The notes under the pieces were generated by a model. It had not been told where the DNA came from. It made no database searches and saw nothing but the letters and a program-made list of their open reading frames with translations. Source: Rathayibacter sp. VKM Ac-2804 (GTDB taxonomy: Bacteria; Actinomycetota; Actinomycetes; Actinomycetales; Microbacteriaceae). Taken from it: a stretch of DNA of 64,000 nt. Positions 51,107 to 59,991 of this stretch are shown one piece after another. The translations under genes were made by a program, and so were the position numbers. The DNA is taken from contig NZ_CP047420.1 in the NCBI RefSeq assembly GCF_009866655.1, positions 806,001 to 870,000 of the forward strand, given 5' to 3'. How positions within the stretch are numbered: position 1 is the stretch's first letter; every line of letters begins with the position of its first letter.

Positions 51107-52329
51107 CCGCCCCGGCGGGGGCCGCCGACCGCGCCGGCGAGGGCACGCTCGTCGAGCTGGTCCGGGCCGCCGGCCAGGGACCGCGGACGCTCGACTCGGT
51201 CCGCCAGCGGATCACCCGCACGCACCGCCTCACCGCCAGCTACCTCAGCGTCGGCTTCCTCGCGATCACCGCGGCGCTGGTCGTCCGCGGACTCGCCTCC
51301 TTCCTCTGGGCGCTGAACGACCGGTCGGCGACCTGGCTCTCCGGCCTCTCCTGGGCCCTGGTGCTCGGGGCGCTCGCGGTGGGGATCCTCGTCGTGGTGA
51401 CGCGGCGCGGCGAGCTGCCCCGCTCGGTGTTCGCGGGCGTCGTCGTCGTCGACGCCGTGGCGCTGGTGCTGGAGTTCGCCGACTACGCGCTGCCGTCGCC
51501 GGCGCCGCTCTACTACCCGACGGTCTGCATCGGGGTCGGCGCGACGGTGATCGCACTGCTCGGCGTCCAGCCGCCCTCGCGGAGCACCGGTGCGATCGCG
51601 GGGCTCGTCGCGCTCAGCCTGCTCGGACTGCTCGGCCACGCGGTGACGACCGGCGAGGGGTCGGCCATCGCGGTCGGGAACGTCCTTCTGGCGACCACCC
51701 CGGTCGCGGTCTCCGCGGCCCTGCTCACCGCGCTCGACCGCCACGTGCACCGCGGGCTCGACCGCACCCTGGCTGTGAGCGTGGTCGACGGACCGGGCAC
51801 GGGCCCGGGCAGCCTCGCCGCGGCGGAGCTGGCCCGGGTCGATGCGGAGATCGCGGAGCTGCTCGAGGAGGTCGTCGCCCGCAACGCCGTCCCCGGCGCC
51901 GAGATCGGCGAGCGGGCCCGGGTGCTCGGCGACCGGCTCCGCGAGGTGCTCGCGCGCAGCCACGACCGCACCTGGCTCCTGATCGCGGTGGAGGAGTCGG
52001 CGCTGCTCTCCGGGTCGGTGCTCGTCCGCGATCCGCGCGGGGTCGCCGCCGCCCTCGCTCCGCCCGACCGCTCGCGACTGCTCTCGGTCCTCTGGCTGCT
52101 GACGACGCAGGCGGGTGCGGGCCGCCCGCCGATCGAGCTGCTGCTCGCGCACGGCGAGGGTGCGGCCGCGCCGGTGCGGATCGTCCTCCGCGCGCCCGGT
52201 CTGCGACCGCGCGACGTCGATCCGTCGGTGTGGGGGATCCTCGGCGAGATCGGAGCGCACCGGGCCTCGCCGGAGGGCACCGGGACGACGATCGAGCTGG
52301 ACCACCGACCGCCGGGGCGGCCGGCGTGA
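51103..52329 (+). CDS. Membrane protein of unknown role between kinase and regulator
   Basis: 408 aa. A short cytoplasmic N-terminus, about six membrane helices (about residues 45-210), then a soluble C-terminal domain (ARVDAEIAELLEEVVARNAV, LIAVEESALLSGSVLVRDPRG, LLSVLWLLTTQAGAGRPPIEL, TGTTIELDHRPPG) that follows the topology of a kinase catalytic half but lacks a recognisable His box and clear N-box. Overlaps kinase stop (ATGA) and regulator start (GTGA). Possibly a degenerate kinase partner or signal modulator. Confidence 0.6.
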   Translation: MTAPAGAADRAGEGTLVELVRAAGQGPRTLDSVRQRITRTHRLTASYLSVGFLAITAALVVRGLASFLWALNDRSATWLSGLSWALVLGALAVGILVVVTRRGELPRSVFAGVVVVDAVALVLEFADYALPSPAPLYYPTVCIGVGATVIALLGVQPPSRSTGAIAGLVALSLLGLLGHAVTTGEGSAIAVGNVLLATTPVAVSAALLTALDRHVHRGLDRTLAVSVVDGPGTGPGSLAAAELARVDAEIAELLEEVVARNAVPGAEIGERARVLGDRLREVLARSHDRTWLLIAVEESALLSGSVLVRDPRGVAAALAPPDRSRLLSVLWLLTTQAGAGRPPIELLLAHGEGAAAPVRIVLRAPGLRPRDVDPSVWGILGEIGAHRASPEGTGTTIELDHRPPGRPA

Positions 52330-52994
52330 GCGCCCCCGACGGAACGACGACGAGCGGGACTCCCGGGATCGCCCTCGCGATCCTCGACGACCACCCGATC
52401 CTGCTCAGCGCCCTCACGGAGTGGATCAACCGCTCCGGCTCCGACATCCGCGTCGTCGCGACGGCCCCGAGCTGGACCGCTCTGCTGGCGCACCCGCGCT
52501 TCCCCACCGACGTCGTGCTGCTCGACATCGACCTCGGCGACGACCTCGACCTCGCGATGAAGATCCGGACGATCACCGCCTCGGGCGCCGCCACGATCAT
52601 CATCAGCACGCACTCGCAGCCCGAGACCGTCGCCGGCGCGCTGGAGGCGGGCGCGCGCGGCTACCTGGTCAAGAGCGAGCGGACCGAGGTCATCCTCGAG
52701 GCCATCCGCACCGCGGCGCGCGGCGAGTGCTTCCTCACCCCGCAGACCAGGGCTCTGCTCGGCGGCGGCGGCGCCGGGCCGCTGACGGCCCGGGAGCGCC
52801 GGATCGTCGGCCTCTTCGTCGAGGGCCTCTCGCTCAAGCAGGTCGCGACCGAGCTCGGGATCACCCAGGACGCGGCCCGCAGCTCGCTCCGCAACGCGCG
52901 GGCGAAGTACCGCGCCGAGGGCGTGGGCGTGAGCACCAAGATCGCGCTGCGCCGCCAGGCGCTGCGCGACGGGATCATCGGGCGCACGCCCTAG
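52326..52994 (+). CDS. NarL-family response regulator
   Basis: 222 aa. Receiver domain with acidic pocket ILDDHPI, phospho-acceptor D67 in VVLLDIDL, and Lys in RGYLVKSER; then a LuxR-type HTH (LTARERRIVGLFVEGLSLKQ, VATELGITQDAARSSLRNAR). GTG 52326 overlaps the previous stop. Phosphorylated by the kinase two genes upstream, by operon logic. Targets unknown. Confidence 0.9.
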   Translation: MSAPDGTTTSGTPGIALAILDDHPILLSALTEWINRSGSDIRVVATAPSWTALLAHPRFPTDVVLLDIDLGDDLDLAMKIRTITASGAATIIISTHSQPETVAGALEAGARGYLVKSERTEVILEAIRTAARGECFLTPQTRALLGGGGAGPLTARERRIVGLFVEGLSLKQVATELGITQDAARSSLRNARAKYRAEGVGVSTKIALRRQALRDGIIGRTP

Positions 52995-53055
52995 GGGCGC
53001 GGCCCGACGATCCCGCGGGGTCGGCGATCCGAGCGGGGCCGGAGATCCGAGGGGG

Positions 53056-54195
53056 TCAGACGCTCTCGTCGCGCTTCTGCCGGGCGGGCTCGGCCGGGCG
53101 GTCGGGGCCGTTCCAGACCGAGACGATGCCCCAGGCGACCGCGGCGATCGGCACGGCGAGCACGGCGCCGACGATGCCGGCGAGCACGGTGCCGATGGTC
53201 AGGGCGATCAGCACGATCAGCGGGTGCAGCTTGAGCGAGCGGGCCATCACGACCGGCTGGAGGAAGTTGCCCTCGAGCTGGTTGACCGCGATGACCACGA
53301 TGATCACGATCAGCGCGGCACCGGGTCCGCTGGCGACGAGGGCGACGAGCGCGGCGAGGATGCCGGCGGCCGTCGCTCCCACGATCGGGATGAACGCGGT
53401 GAGGAAGACGATGACCGCGAGCGGGAGGGCCAGCGGCACCTGCAGGATCGCCAGCGCGACGCCGATGCCGATCGCATCGACCGCGGCGACGGTCGCCGTG
53501 CCGCGGATGTAGCCGCCCAGGACGTCGACGGTCTTGCCGCCGACGCGCTTGGCGCGGTCGTAGCTCGAGCCGGTGAAGGGGCGGAGCAGGAACTCCCAGA
53601 TCTTCGGGCCGTCCTTCATGAAGAAGAAGAGGACGACGATCATCAGCACCAGGCCGGTGACGAAGTTCGCCGCGGCCGCCGCGCCGGCGAGGGCGCCGGA
53701 GCCGAAGGAGCTCGAAGTGAGGAAGTCGACGACGCTCTGGCGGGCGTCCTCGATCTGCTGCTCGTCGATCTGGAACGGCAGGTGCTGCACGTAGTCCTGC
53801 AGCGAGGCGATGCCGTCGGAGGCGCTGCTGACCAGCTCGTCCCACTGGTTGCGGACCGCGACGGTGATCAGCCAGCCGATGGCGCCGAGGATCGCGAGCA
53901 GCCCGATCAGCGCGATCCAGGTCGCCAGGATCGACGGCACGCCCCTGCGGCGCATCCAGGCGAGGAGGGGGTGGATCGCGGAGGCGAGGATGATCGCGAT
54001 CAGCACCGGGATGAGCACCAGCGTCAGCTGGGTCATCGCGAAGACGAGGACCGCGGCGAGTCCGAGGACGATGAGCGCCTGGAGGCAGCGGAGGGCGAAC
54101 CGCCCGAGTCCGTCGGTCCACACCGTCGGCCGCCGTTCGGCGGGGGGTGCTGCCGGGGGAGCGGCCGGGGGGTCGTTGCGGTCGAAGAAGCCCAT
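53056..54195 (-). CDS. AI-2E family transporter
   Basis: 379 aa with about eight helices. Family pattern: LIPVLIAIILASAIHPLLAW, VLMIVVLFFFMKDGPKIWE, and FIPIVGATAAGILAALVAL ... LEGNFLQPVVMARSLKLHP. The group includes the autoinducer-2 exporter TqsA, but most members have other roles. ATG 54195. A Pro/Ala-rich 20-residue cytoplasmic N-terminus precedes TM1. Confidence 0.87.
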   Translation of the reverse strand: MGFFDRNDPPAAPPAAPPAERRPTVWTDGLGRFALRCLQALIVLGLAAVLVFAMTQLTLVLIPVLIAIILASAIHPLLAWMRRRGVPSILATWIALIGLLAILGAIGWLITVAVRNQWDELVSSASDGIASLQDYVQHLPFQIDEQQIEDARQSVVDFLTSSSFGSGALAGAAAAANFVTGLVLMIVVLFFFMKDGPKIWEFLLRPFTGSSYDRAKRVGGKTVDVLGGYIRGTATVAAVDAIGIGVALAILQVPLALPLAVIVFLTAFIPIVGATAAGILAALVALVASGPGAALIVIIVVIAVNQLEGNFLQPVVMARSLKLHPLIVLIALTIGTVLAGIVGAVLAVPIAAVAWGIVSVWNGPDRPAEPARQKRDESV

Positions 54196-54518
54196 GGAGG
54201 GAACCGTAGTGGAGGGACCGGACCCGGTTCTCCCGCTTGACGGGCGGGGAGACGCCTCGGCGGAGAGGCGCACCGCACGACGGCGGCTCCCGGCGCGCCG
54301 TGCGGAATCCGTTGCGATCGGCGCGGTCCGCTGAGCAGAACCACCTGTTCCGCGACGGATCGGGGGTCGAAGGCGCGGAATCCATTGCCCTCACGACGGA
54401 ATCCGCACTAGGGTCGCTCTGTCCATGCAAGCGCATGGGGTACGGGACCCGAACCCGCGCCGCAGTCGCTCGCCGCTGCCCGCCGCCTGCCGATCAGGCG
54501 GCGGGTCCGCGCTCCCGC
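54196..54518. other. Non-coding gap upstream of the AI-2E gene
   Basis: 323 bp with a dagK terminator at 54479-54505 and, at 54240-54420, sequence with no ORF support and no repeat from the families found here. The AI-2E promoter must lie here on the minus strand, but no convincing -35/-10 pair was seen. Confidence 0.4.
54479..54505 (-). terminator. Terminator of the lipid kinase unit
   Basis: Perfect 11-bp stem CCCGCCGCCTG / CAGGCGGCGGG with a 5-nt loop (CCGAT), 13 bp after the dagK stop on the minus strand. Confidence 0.75.
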
Positions 54519-55487
54519 TCAGGCGGCGGGCACCCGCACGGTCAGTCCGCCCGGCTCGATCCAGGTGCGGAACGCCGAGGTCGTGCCGAACGGGTCGCCG
54601 TCCAGCTCGATCTCCTGCGGCTTCTCCAGGCGCACGACGAGCTCGCGGCCCTTCACGTAGCGCAGCGCCGAGACCTCCTTGGTCAGGCCCATCAGCTTCT
54701 TGCCGACCACACCGCTGCGGCGCAGCACGCCGTTCTCCCAGACCACCTTGAAGATGATCTGCGCCCAGCCGAGGAAGCCCTCGGGGCGCAGCAGCACGAT
54801 GTCGAACTCGCCGTCGTCCACGGCCGCGTCCGGCAGCAGCAGGATGTTCGCCGGCAGGGCGCCGCAGTTGCCGACGATGATCGTGTGCGCGCGCACCTTG
54901 CGCGTCTTCGCCTTGTCGAGCGAGTAGCGGAACTCGAGCTGGTTCTTGTCCAGCAGGGCCTTCCGCAGCGCGTCGACGTAGGCGAGCCAGCCCGCGCGCT
55001 TCTTCAGGTCGTCGTCGGTGTTGGCGAGCATCTTCGCGTCGATGCCCAGGCCTGCCATGACCACGTAGGCCTTGCGGTCGCGGCCCTTCGCGGTCTCGAT
55101 ATCGATCATGCCGATGTCGATCGCGCGGTCCTCGCCCGAGAAGGCGACGGTCAGCGCGTTGTCCACGTCGTCGAGGGTGAGGTTCAGATTGCGGGCGAGC
55201 AGGTTGCCGGTGCCCGAGGGGAGCAGCGCGAGCGAGGCCTTCGAGCCCAGGAGCGCCTCCGCCACGACGCGGACCGTTCCGTCGCCGCCCGCGGCGATCA
55301 CCGTGTCGACGCCCTGCTCGAGCGCCTCCTTGGTCTGGCCGGCTCCCGGATCCTCGAACGAGGTCTCGAACCAGAGGGTCTCGTCCCAGCCGGCGGCCTC
55401 CTGGGCGCGCGCGACCGCGGCCTGCACGGCCTCCAGGTCGACCTTGACGGGGTTGTAGACGATCGCGGCGCGCTTGAGCTCAGACAT
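54519..55487 (-). CDS. dagK: Diacylglycerol kinase-type lipid kinase
   Basis: 322 aa. GGDGT at residues 67-71 (ATP site), LLPSGTGNLLARNL loop, and C-terminal GELVVRLEKPQEIELDG-like sheet. YegS/DagK family; phosphorylates diacylglycerol or a related lipid. Its ATG overlaps the preceding small gene by 8 bp. Confidence 0.9.
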   Translation of the reverse strand: MSELKRAAIVYNPVKVDLEAVQAAVARAQEAAGWDETLWFETSFEDPGAGQTKEALEQGVDTVIAAGGDGTVRVVAEALLGSKASLALLPSGTGNLLARNLNLTLDDVDNALTVAFSGEDRAIDIGMIDIETAKGRDRKAYVVMAGLGIDAKMLANTDDDLKKRAGWLAYVDALRKALLDKNQLEFRYSLDKAKTRKVRAHTIIVGNCGALPANILLLPDAAVDDGEFDIVLLRPEGFLGWAQIIFKVVWENGVLRRSGVVGKKLMGLTKEVSALRYVKGRELVVRLEKPQEIELDGDPFGTTSAFRTWIEPGGLTVRVPAA

Positions 55488-55689
55488 CGGCGCCGTCCTC
55501 GTCCTCGTCGAGCTCGTTCCCGTCGGCGTCGACCCGGCCCGGGCGCACGGCGGCGTCGTCGCGGATGTCGATGCGGGTGTCGCCCGCGGGGGTGGTCGTC
55601 ACGTCGATGCGCGGGGCCGCGTCGGCCTCCGTCGCCCTCGGTGCGCTGGTCAGCTGGTCTCGGCGATCATCCGCCTTCTGGTCGCTCAT
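55480..55689 (-). CDS. Small acidic hypothetical protein
   Basis: 69 aa: MSDQKADDRRDQLTSAPRAT, then RIDVTTTPAGDTRIDIRDDA and an acidic Asp/Glu tail. Looks disordered. ATG 55689. Overlaps dagK, so the two are coupled. Confidence 0.55.
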   Translation of the reverse strand: MSDQKADDRRDQLTSAPRATEADAAPRIDVTTTPAGDTRIDIRDDAAVRPGRVDADGNELDEDEDGADV

Positions 55690-55753
55690 GCCTGGACGGT
55701 AGCAGCGCACTCCCTGACCCCGCTCGGGGTTGCGTCCGCCTCGGCGGGCGGCC

Positions 55754-56167
55754 TCAGCGCGGGGTGGAGCGCGCGGCCTGCAGGCCCCAGAGCACGAGCG
55801 GGATCTGCAGCGGCAGCCGCAGCAGGGTGATCGCCCGGGTCCGCGGGCGCCGGGCGTCGAGCGCCATCTGCACGTTGGCGGGGAAGACCCCGGCCATCAG
55901 GGCGGCGGAGGCGGCACCGCCGGCGGCGCGGGTCCGCGGGTGGAGCGTCGCGGCGGCGCAGGCGAGCTCCGCGACGCCCGAGACGAGCACCCAGCCGCGG
56001 GCCGAGCCGGGCATCGCCCGCGGGACGGCGCGCTCGAACACGGCGGGGCGCGCGAGGTGGATCGCTCCGGACACCGCCATCGCGCCGACGAGCGCGAGCG
56101 GTCCGGCGCCGAGTCGTGCGGCCCCGCGGCGGGCGGAACCGCGTCGGCGGAGGGCGCGGCGGGTCAT
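55754..56167 (-). CDS. DoxX-like small membrane protein
   Basis: 137 aa with four membrane helices: PLALVGAMAVSGAIHLAR, WVLVSGVAELACAAATL, AASAALMAGVFPANVQMAL, ITLLRLPLQIPLVLWGLQAA. The PANVQMAL ... RLPLQIPL pattern fits DoxX-type proteins. Arg-rich cytoplasmic N-terminus. ATG overlaps the upstream hydrolase-like gene stop (ATGA). Function unknown. Confidence 0.75.
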   Translation of the reverse strand: MTRRALRRRGSARRGAARLGAGPLALVGAMAVSGAIHLARPAVFERAVPRAMPGSARGWVLVSGVAELACAAATLHPRTRAAGGAASAALMAGVFPANVQMALDARRPRTRAITLLRLPLQIPLVLWGLQAARSTPR

Positions 56168-57054
56168 CGGCCCTGCGCGCCGCGCTCGAGCGGAGCGACG
56201 TGGTCGAGGATGCGGCGCCACTCGCGCACCAGCGCCAGCCGGCCCGTGCCGTCGACGGTCGCGGAGCGGGCGTCGGCGAGGTGCGAGCGGAACCAGCGCG
56301 CGTCCTCGGACCCGGCCACCGGGTCCGCGTCGCCGTTCACGATCAGCACCTCGGCGGTGACCCGGTCGAGCTCGTCGGCCCAGGAGCCGTCGCGGAGCGC
56401 GACGAGGTCGGTCGCGGCGCCGCCGGGGCCCTGGCGCCAGCCCTCGCCGAGCATCCGCTCGAGCCGGTTGCGGAGCCCGCCGTGGCTCGCGAGCACCGGG
56501 TCGCCGGGGTCGACGCCGAGCGAGTCGAGACCCGGCACGTCCTCGGGGAGCGTCGCGGCGATCCCGGCGGCGTCCTCACCCGGCAGCGTCTGGCGCCGCT
56601 CCCAGGCCGACGTGGGGTGCACGAGCGCGCCGGCCTGCGGGGGAGCGGGAGTGCCGACGATCGCGATGCGGTCGACGAGGTCCGGGTGCCGCGCGGCGAG
56701 CGAGAGCGCGAAGGCGCCTCCGGAGCCCCAGCCGACCACGCCGACGCTGCCGAAGCGGGCGCCGTCGACGTCGCGGGCGGTGCGCTCGGAGCGGCGGAGG
56801 TACTCCGCGAGGTCGTCGGCGCGGTCCTGCACGCGGCCGTGCTGCGCGTCGACGGGGTCGGAGGCGCCGTAGCCCGGGCGGTCGAGGATGAGCAGGTGCA
56901 GGCCCCAGGGTCCGGTGACGAGGGGGTCGGGGTCGAAGCCGCCGGCGCCGGGAGTGGGGTGGCAGAAGACGACCAGCCGGTCGGCGATCGGGTCGCCGGC
57001 GGCCGAGACGCCCATCCCGCGTCCGGACCGCAGCTCGAATCGGTGGTTCGCCAT
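56164..57054 (-). CDS. Alpha/beta-hydrolase fold protein lacking nucleophile and catalytic His
   Basis: 296 aa with a complete fold: CHPTPGAGG oxyanion loop, LDRPGYGASD, and IVNGDADPVA acid region (Asp243/245). Where relatives have G-x-S-x-G (VGWSGGG), this has G108-W109-G110-S111-G112-G113, so the nucleophile position is Gly and a Ser is shifted by one. The usual GAGH is GTGR, with Arg273 in place of His. It is probably inactive as a hydrolase, or uses another chemistry. Operon with the DoxX-like gene. Confidence 0.8.
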   Translation of the reverse strand: MANHRFELRSGRGMGVSAAGDPIADRLVVFCHPTPGAGGFDPDPLVTGPWGLHLLILDRPGYGASDPVDAQHGRVQDRADDLAEYLRRSERTARDVDGARFGSVGVVGWGSGGAFALSLAARHPDLVDRIAIVGTPAPPQAGALVHPTSAWERRQTLPGEDAAGIAATLPEDVPGLDSLGVDPGDPVLASHGGLRNRLERMLGEGWRQGPGGAATDLVALRDGSWADELDRVTAEVLIVNGDADPVAGSEDARWFRSHLADARSATVDGTGRLALVREWRRILDHVAPLERGAQGR

Positions 57055-57254
57055 GTCTCCTCCAGAGTGCCGCCGTCGGTCGGCGGAGCGCCTCCAGTCA
57101 ACCGGAGGCGAGGGCCCTGCCGCTGGGGATTGTGCCAGCGGCGTCGGCACATCGTGTCCTCCTGCGGCCGCCGCCGCCACCCCCTGGCGCTCCGGGACGG
57201 ACGCGGAGGAGAGTGGTCGTCCCGGCAGAGCGCCGGGGCGAAGGGAGAGCGGCG

Positions 57255-57395
57255 ATGAGCAGCGACAGCAGCAACGGCACCGAGAGCGAGAAGACCGAGA
57301 AGACCGAGGAGCTCCCCGACGGCACCGGCACCGACACGTCCAGCGGCGGCGGCGACACGGACACCGTCTCCGGTGGCGAGCCAGACGACGAGTAG
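57255..57395 (+). CDS. Small acidic Ser/Thr/Gly-rich protein
   Basis: 46 aa: SSDSSNGTESEKTEKTEELP then DGTGTDTSSGGGDTDTVSGG. Disordered. ATG 57255 follows AAGGGAGAGCGGCG, a good ribosome site. A hairpin terminator follows. Role unknown. Confidence 0.5.
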   Translation: MSSDSSNGTESEKTEKTEELPDGTGTDTSSGGGDTDTVSGGEPDDE

Positions 57396-57420
57396 TCGCA
57401 CCGGGCTCCGAGAAGGAGAA

Positions 57421-57455
57421 GAGGGGCGCCCCCGGCGATGCCGGTGACGCCCCTC
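57421..57455. terminator. Bidirectional terminator
   Basis: GAGGGGCG (57421-57428) / CGCCCCTC (57448-57455) with inner stem CCGGC/GCCGG and a 3-nt loop. Lies between convergent genes ending at 57395 (+) and 57470 (-) and may serve both. Confidence 0.7.
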
Positions 57456-57469
57456 CTTCGTTCCCCGGG

Positions 57470-57727
57470 TCAGACGACGGGGCCGTTGCCCTCGCTGGTG
57501 CGACGGGTGACCTGCTCGCCGCTGGCGGGGTCGACCGCCGAGCGGGTGGTCGAGACGGCCTGACGGCGCCGCGTCATCAGGACGAGGCCGAGGACGAGGC
57601 CCACCGCTCCGGCGGCCATGAGGATGTAGCCGATCAGCTTGAGGTCGATCCCGGCCACCTGGACGTCCACGGCGAACGCGAGGACCGCGCCGACGACGAG
57701 GAGGAAGATCCCTGCTCCGATGCTCAT
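57470..57727 (-). CDS. DUF6458 family small membrane protein
   Basis: 85 aa. Two helices, IGAGIFLLVVGAVLAFAVDV and LIGYILMAAGAVGLVLGLVL, with VAGIDLKL between, then a soluble tail. Fits the actinobacterial DUF6458 pattern. ATG 57727. Function unknown. Confidence 0.75.
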   Translation of the reverse strand: MSIGAGIFLLVVGAVLAFAVDVQVAGIDLKLIGYILMAAGAVGLVLGLVLMTRRRQAVSTTRSAVDPASGEQVTRRTSEGNGPVV

Positions 57728-57864
57728 ACGTGCTCCTTCTGCGTGCGCCGGCGTGCGCGGGAGGCGCGGTGGCACCGGCGTGCGACGCCCCACCGTAGTG
57801 CCGCGGCACCCCGCAGCCGTAGCCCTATCCGCCACCGGCGGCCGGGGTGTAGGCGGGACGTCCC

Positions 57865-57990
57865 TGCTGATCGAGCAGCCCGCGGAGCGGGCGCATCGAG
57901 ATCCACCGGCGTCAGGACGTGAGTCTGCAGACCCGCCCTGCTGAGGACGGCGGGTCTCGAGACGCCCCTGCGGGGCTACTCGACCAGCAT
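57865..57990. repeat. Family C repeat, full inverted pair 2
   Basis: Left half TGCTGATCGAGCAGCCCGC ... GGGCGCATCGAGATCC, middle with GAGTCTGCAGACCCGCCC, right half GGGTCTCGAGACGCCCC ... GGCTACTCGACCAGCAT. Fills most of the 307-bp gap between DUF6458 and the F420/FMN gene; a 14-bp direct repeat GCTCAGCGGTCCGC (57999-58012 and 58033-58046) follows. Confidence 0.85.
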
Positions 57991-58034
57991 GAAGGGCCCG
58001 CTCAGCGGTCCGCCGACCGGCAGGAAGGGCTCGC

Positions 58035-58433
58035 TCAGCGGTCCGCGATGCGGAGCATCACGCGGGTGCGGTCGCCGCGGGAGACGATCCGCTCGATGAG
58101 CATGAAGATCCGGTACTCGAGGCGGTACTCGCGGAGGAAGACGCGGCCGAGGCGCTCGACGGTGTCGGCGTCGGAGACGATGTGCGCCTCCGCCTCGAGG
58201 ACGGCCGCGCCGTCGGCGACGCGGCCGCGGCGGTCGCAGGGGACGAGGGTCACCCGCGGGTCGTTGCGCAGGCGCTTGACCTTGCCGCTCTTCCGCGGAG
58301 TCGTGACGATCAGGTCCGCACCGTCCCGGGCGATCCACACCGGCGTCGACACTCCGACCCCGGTCTTCCGGAAGGTGGTGAGGGAGACGAACGAGGCGTC
58401 GGAGAGTGCCGCGAGCGCGGGCGAGAGGGTCAT
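58035..58433 (-). CDS. PPOX-class F420/FMN-dependent split-barrel protein
   Basis: 132 aa. FVSLTTFRKTGVGVSTPVWI, DLIVTTPRKSGKVKRLRNDP, RVTLVPCDRRGRV: the pattern of F420-dependent oxidoreductases of the Rv2061 subclass. A single split barrel that would dimerise. ATG 58433. Substrate unknown. Confidence 0.82.
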   Translation of the reverse strand: MTLSPALAALSDASFVSLTTFRKTGVGVSTPVWIARDGADLIVTTPRKSGKVKRLRNDPRVTLVPCDRRGRVADGAAVLEAEAHIVSDADTVERLGRVFLREYRLEYRIFMLIERIVSRGDRTRVMLRIADR

Positions 58434-58510
58434 CCTCGAAGAGTAGGGGTGCGCAGGAGCGACTGCGCAAGCCTCCCGGGCAGCTCCGACGGCCGCCGTA
58501 GGGTGGAGGC

Positions 58511-59341
58511 ATGACCGACCCGACTCCGCTGATCGGTCCGATCGCGGCGCCCGAGCTGCACGTGATGACCTACAACATCCGCCGGCGGATGCCCCGCCTG
58601 ACCGCCCGCGCGGTCGATCAGTGGGAGCGCCGCAAGCCCCTCGTCCGGCGCCTGCTGCAGGAGGAGAGCCCGTCGATCCTCGCGGTGCAGGAGGCGCTGC
58701 CCGATCAGGCGCAGTGGGTGCACGAGTCGCTCGGCGCCTCGTTCGAGGGCATGGGCTTCGGCCGGGACGCGGATCGCGGCGGCGAGCGCGTGATGCTCTT
58801 CGTCGACCGGAGCCGCTTCGCGGTGCGCGACTGGTCGCAGATCGCCCTGTCCGCCACTCCGGACGTCGCCGGCTCGCGCAGCTGGGGCAACCGGATCCCC
58901 CGCACCGCGGTGATCGCGGAGCTGACCGACCACGCGACGAACCGCGAGCTCACCGTCGTCGCGACGCACTTCGACCACCTCTCGCGGCGCTCGCGGCTGC
59001 GGTCGGCCGAGCTCGTCGCCGAGCGGGTCACCGACCTCGGCCGGCCCGCGATCGTGATGGGCGACACCAACACCGACGTCGGCACGGCCCCGTACCGGGC
59101 GCTGCTCGACGAGGGCGGGCTCGCCGACTCCTGGGTCGTCGCCGGCACGCACCTCACCCCGCACTGGGGCACCTACTCCAACTACCGCGCGCCGAAGGCG
59201 GGGCGCCGCATCGACTGGCTCACGGTCAGCGCCGGGGCGTTCGAGGTCGTCTCGGCGGCGATCAACGCGACGCGCTGCGGGACGGCGCCCGGCTCGGACC
59301 ACGAGGCGGTCCAGGCCGTGCTCCGCTTCACGAAGCCGTGA
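58511..59341 (+). CDS. Endonuclease/exonuclease/phosphatase (EEP) family hydrolase
   Basis: 276 aa. LHVMTYNIRR (Asn), ILAVQEALPDQ (Glu, metal ligand), VVATHFDHLS (His), VMGDTNTDVG (Asp/Asn), and C-terminal GSDHEAVQAVL (Asp-His) are the catalytic blocks. Phosphodiesterase or phosphatase; likely cytoplasmic, as no signal peptide is present. ATG 58511. Stop overlaps the following GTG. Confidence 0.88.
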   Translation: MTDPTPLIGPIAAPELHVMTYNIRRRMPRLTARAVDQWERRKPLVRRLLQEESPSILAVQEALPDQAQWVHESLGASFEGMGFGRDADRGGERVMLFVDRSRFAVRDWSQIALSATPDVAGSRSWGNRIPRTAVIAELTDHATNRELTVVATHFDHLSRRSRLRSAELVAERVTDLGRPAIVMGDTNTDVGTAPYRALLDEGGLADSWVVAGTHLTPHWGTYSNYRAPKAGRRIDWLTVSAGAFEVVSAAINATRCGTAPGSDHEAVQAVLRFTKP

Positions 59342-59964
59342 CCCGACCCGCTGTGAGATCCCGCCCCGAGAACGAGCCCGTCCTGATCTCGACCTTCATG
59401 GAGCCTCCGCGCACTCCGGGCGAGTGGTTCGCCGACGCGGTCCGCGCGCTCGGCGCGCTGAGCATCGTCGCCGCGGTGCTCGGCTGGGACCTCGTCGACG
59501 TCGCGGTGTTCGCCCTCGCCTCGATCGGGCTGGTGCTGCCGCGGTTCCTCGGGATCCGGCCGGCTCTGGACGCCACGTTCGGCCTGGCGCTGCTGATCGC
59601 CTCCTGGAGCAGCGTGCTCGGGCTCTACCAGGCCTGGGCGTCGTGGGACCTCGTCGTGCACTTCGTGCTGAACGGGCTCGTCGCGGCCGTCGCCTACATC
59701 GTCGCCGCGCGCGCGGGAGTGGTGCCGACCGTCGCCGGCGACCGCGGGCCGCTCGCGCCGGCGATCGTGCTCTGCGCGTGCTTCGGCCTCTCGATGGGCG
59801 TGCTCTGGGAGTGGGGCGAGTGGGCCGGGCACCGCTTCGTCGACCCGTCGATCTTCGTCGGCTACGAGGACACGCTCGGCGACCTCGCGGCCGGTGCCGC
59901 GGGCTCGATCGCGGCAGGTGCGCTGATGCGCTTCTGGTCGGCGAAGAGCCGCGTCGTCGGCTGA
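59338..59964 (+). CDS. YjdF/DUF2238-like membrane protein
   Basis: 208 aa with about six helices. The pattern SWDLVVHFVLNGLVAAVAYI, WEWGEWAGHRF, YEDTLGDLAAGAAGSIAAG resembles the DUF2238 family, whose conserved His/Glu/Asp lie in the membrane region. GTG 59338 overlaps the EEP stop (GTGA). The first 20 residues are hydrophilic. Function unknown. Confidence 0.7.
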   Translation: MTRPAVRSRPENEPVLISTFMEPPRTPGEWFADAVRALGALSIVAAVLGWDLVDVAVFALASIGLVLPRFLGIRPALDATFGLALLIASWSSVLGLYQAWASWDLVVHFVLNGLVAAVAYIVAARAGVVPTVAGDRGPLAPAIVLCACFGLSMGVLWEWGEWAGHRFVDPSIFVGYEDTLGDLAAGAAGSIAAGALMRFWSAKSRVVG

Positions 59965-59991
59965 GCCTCGCCGGCCGGTGCTCCCCGCTCG

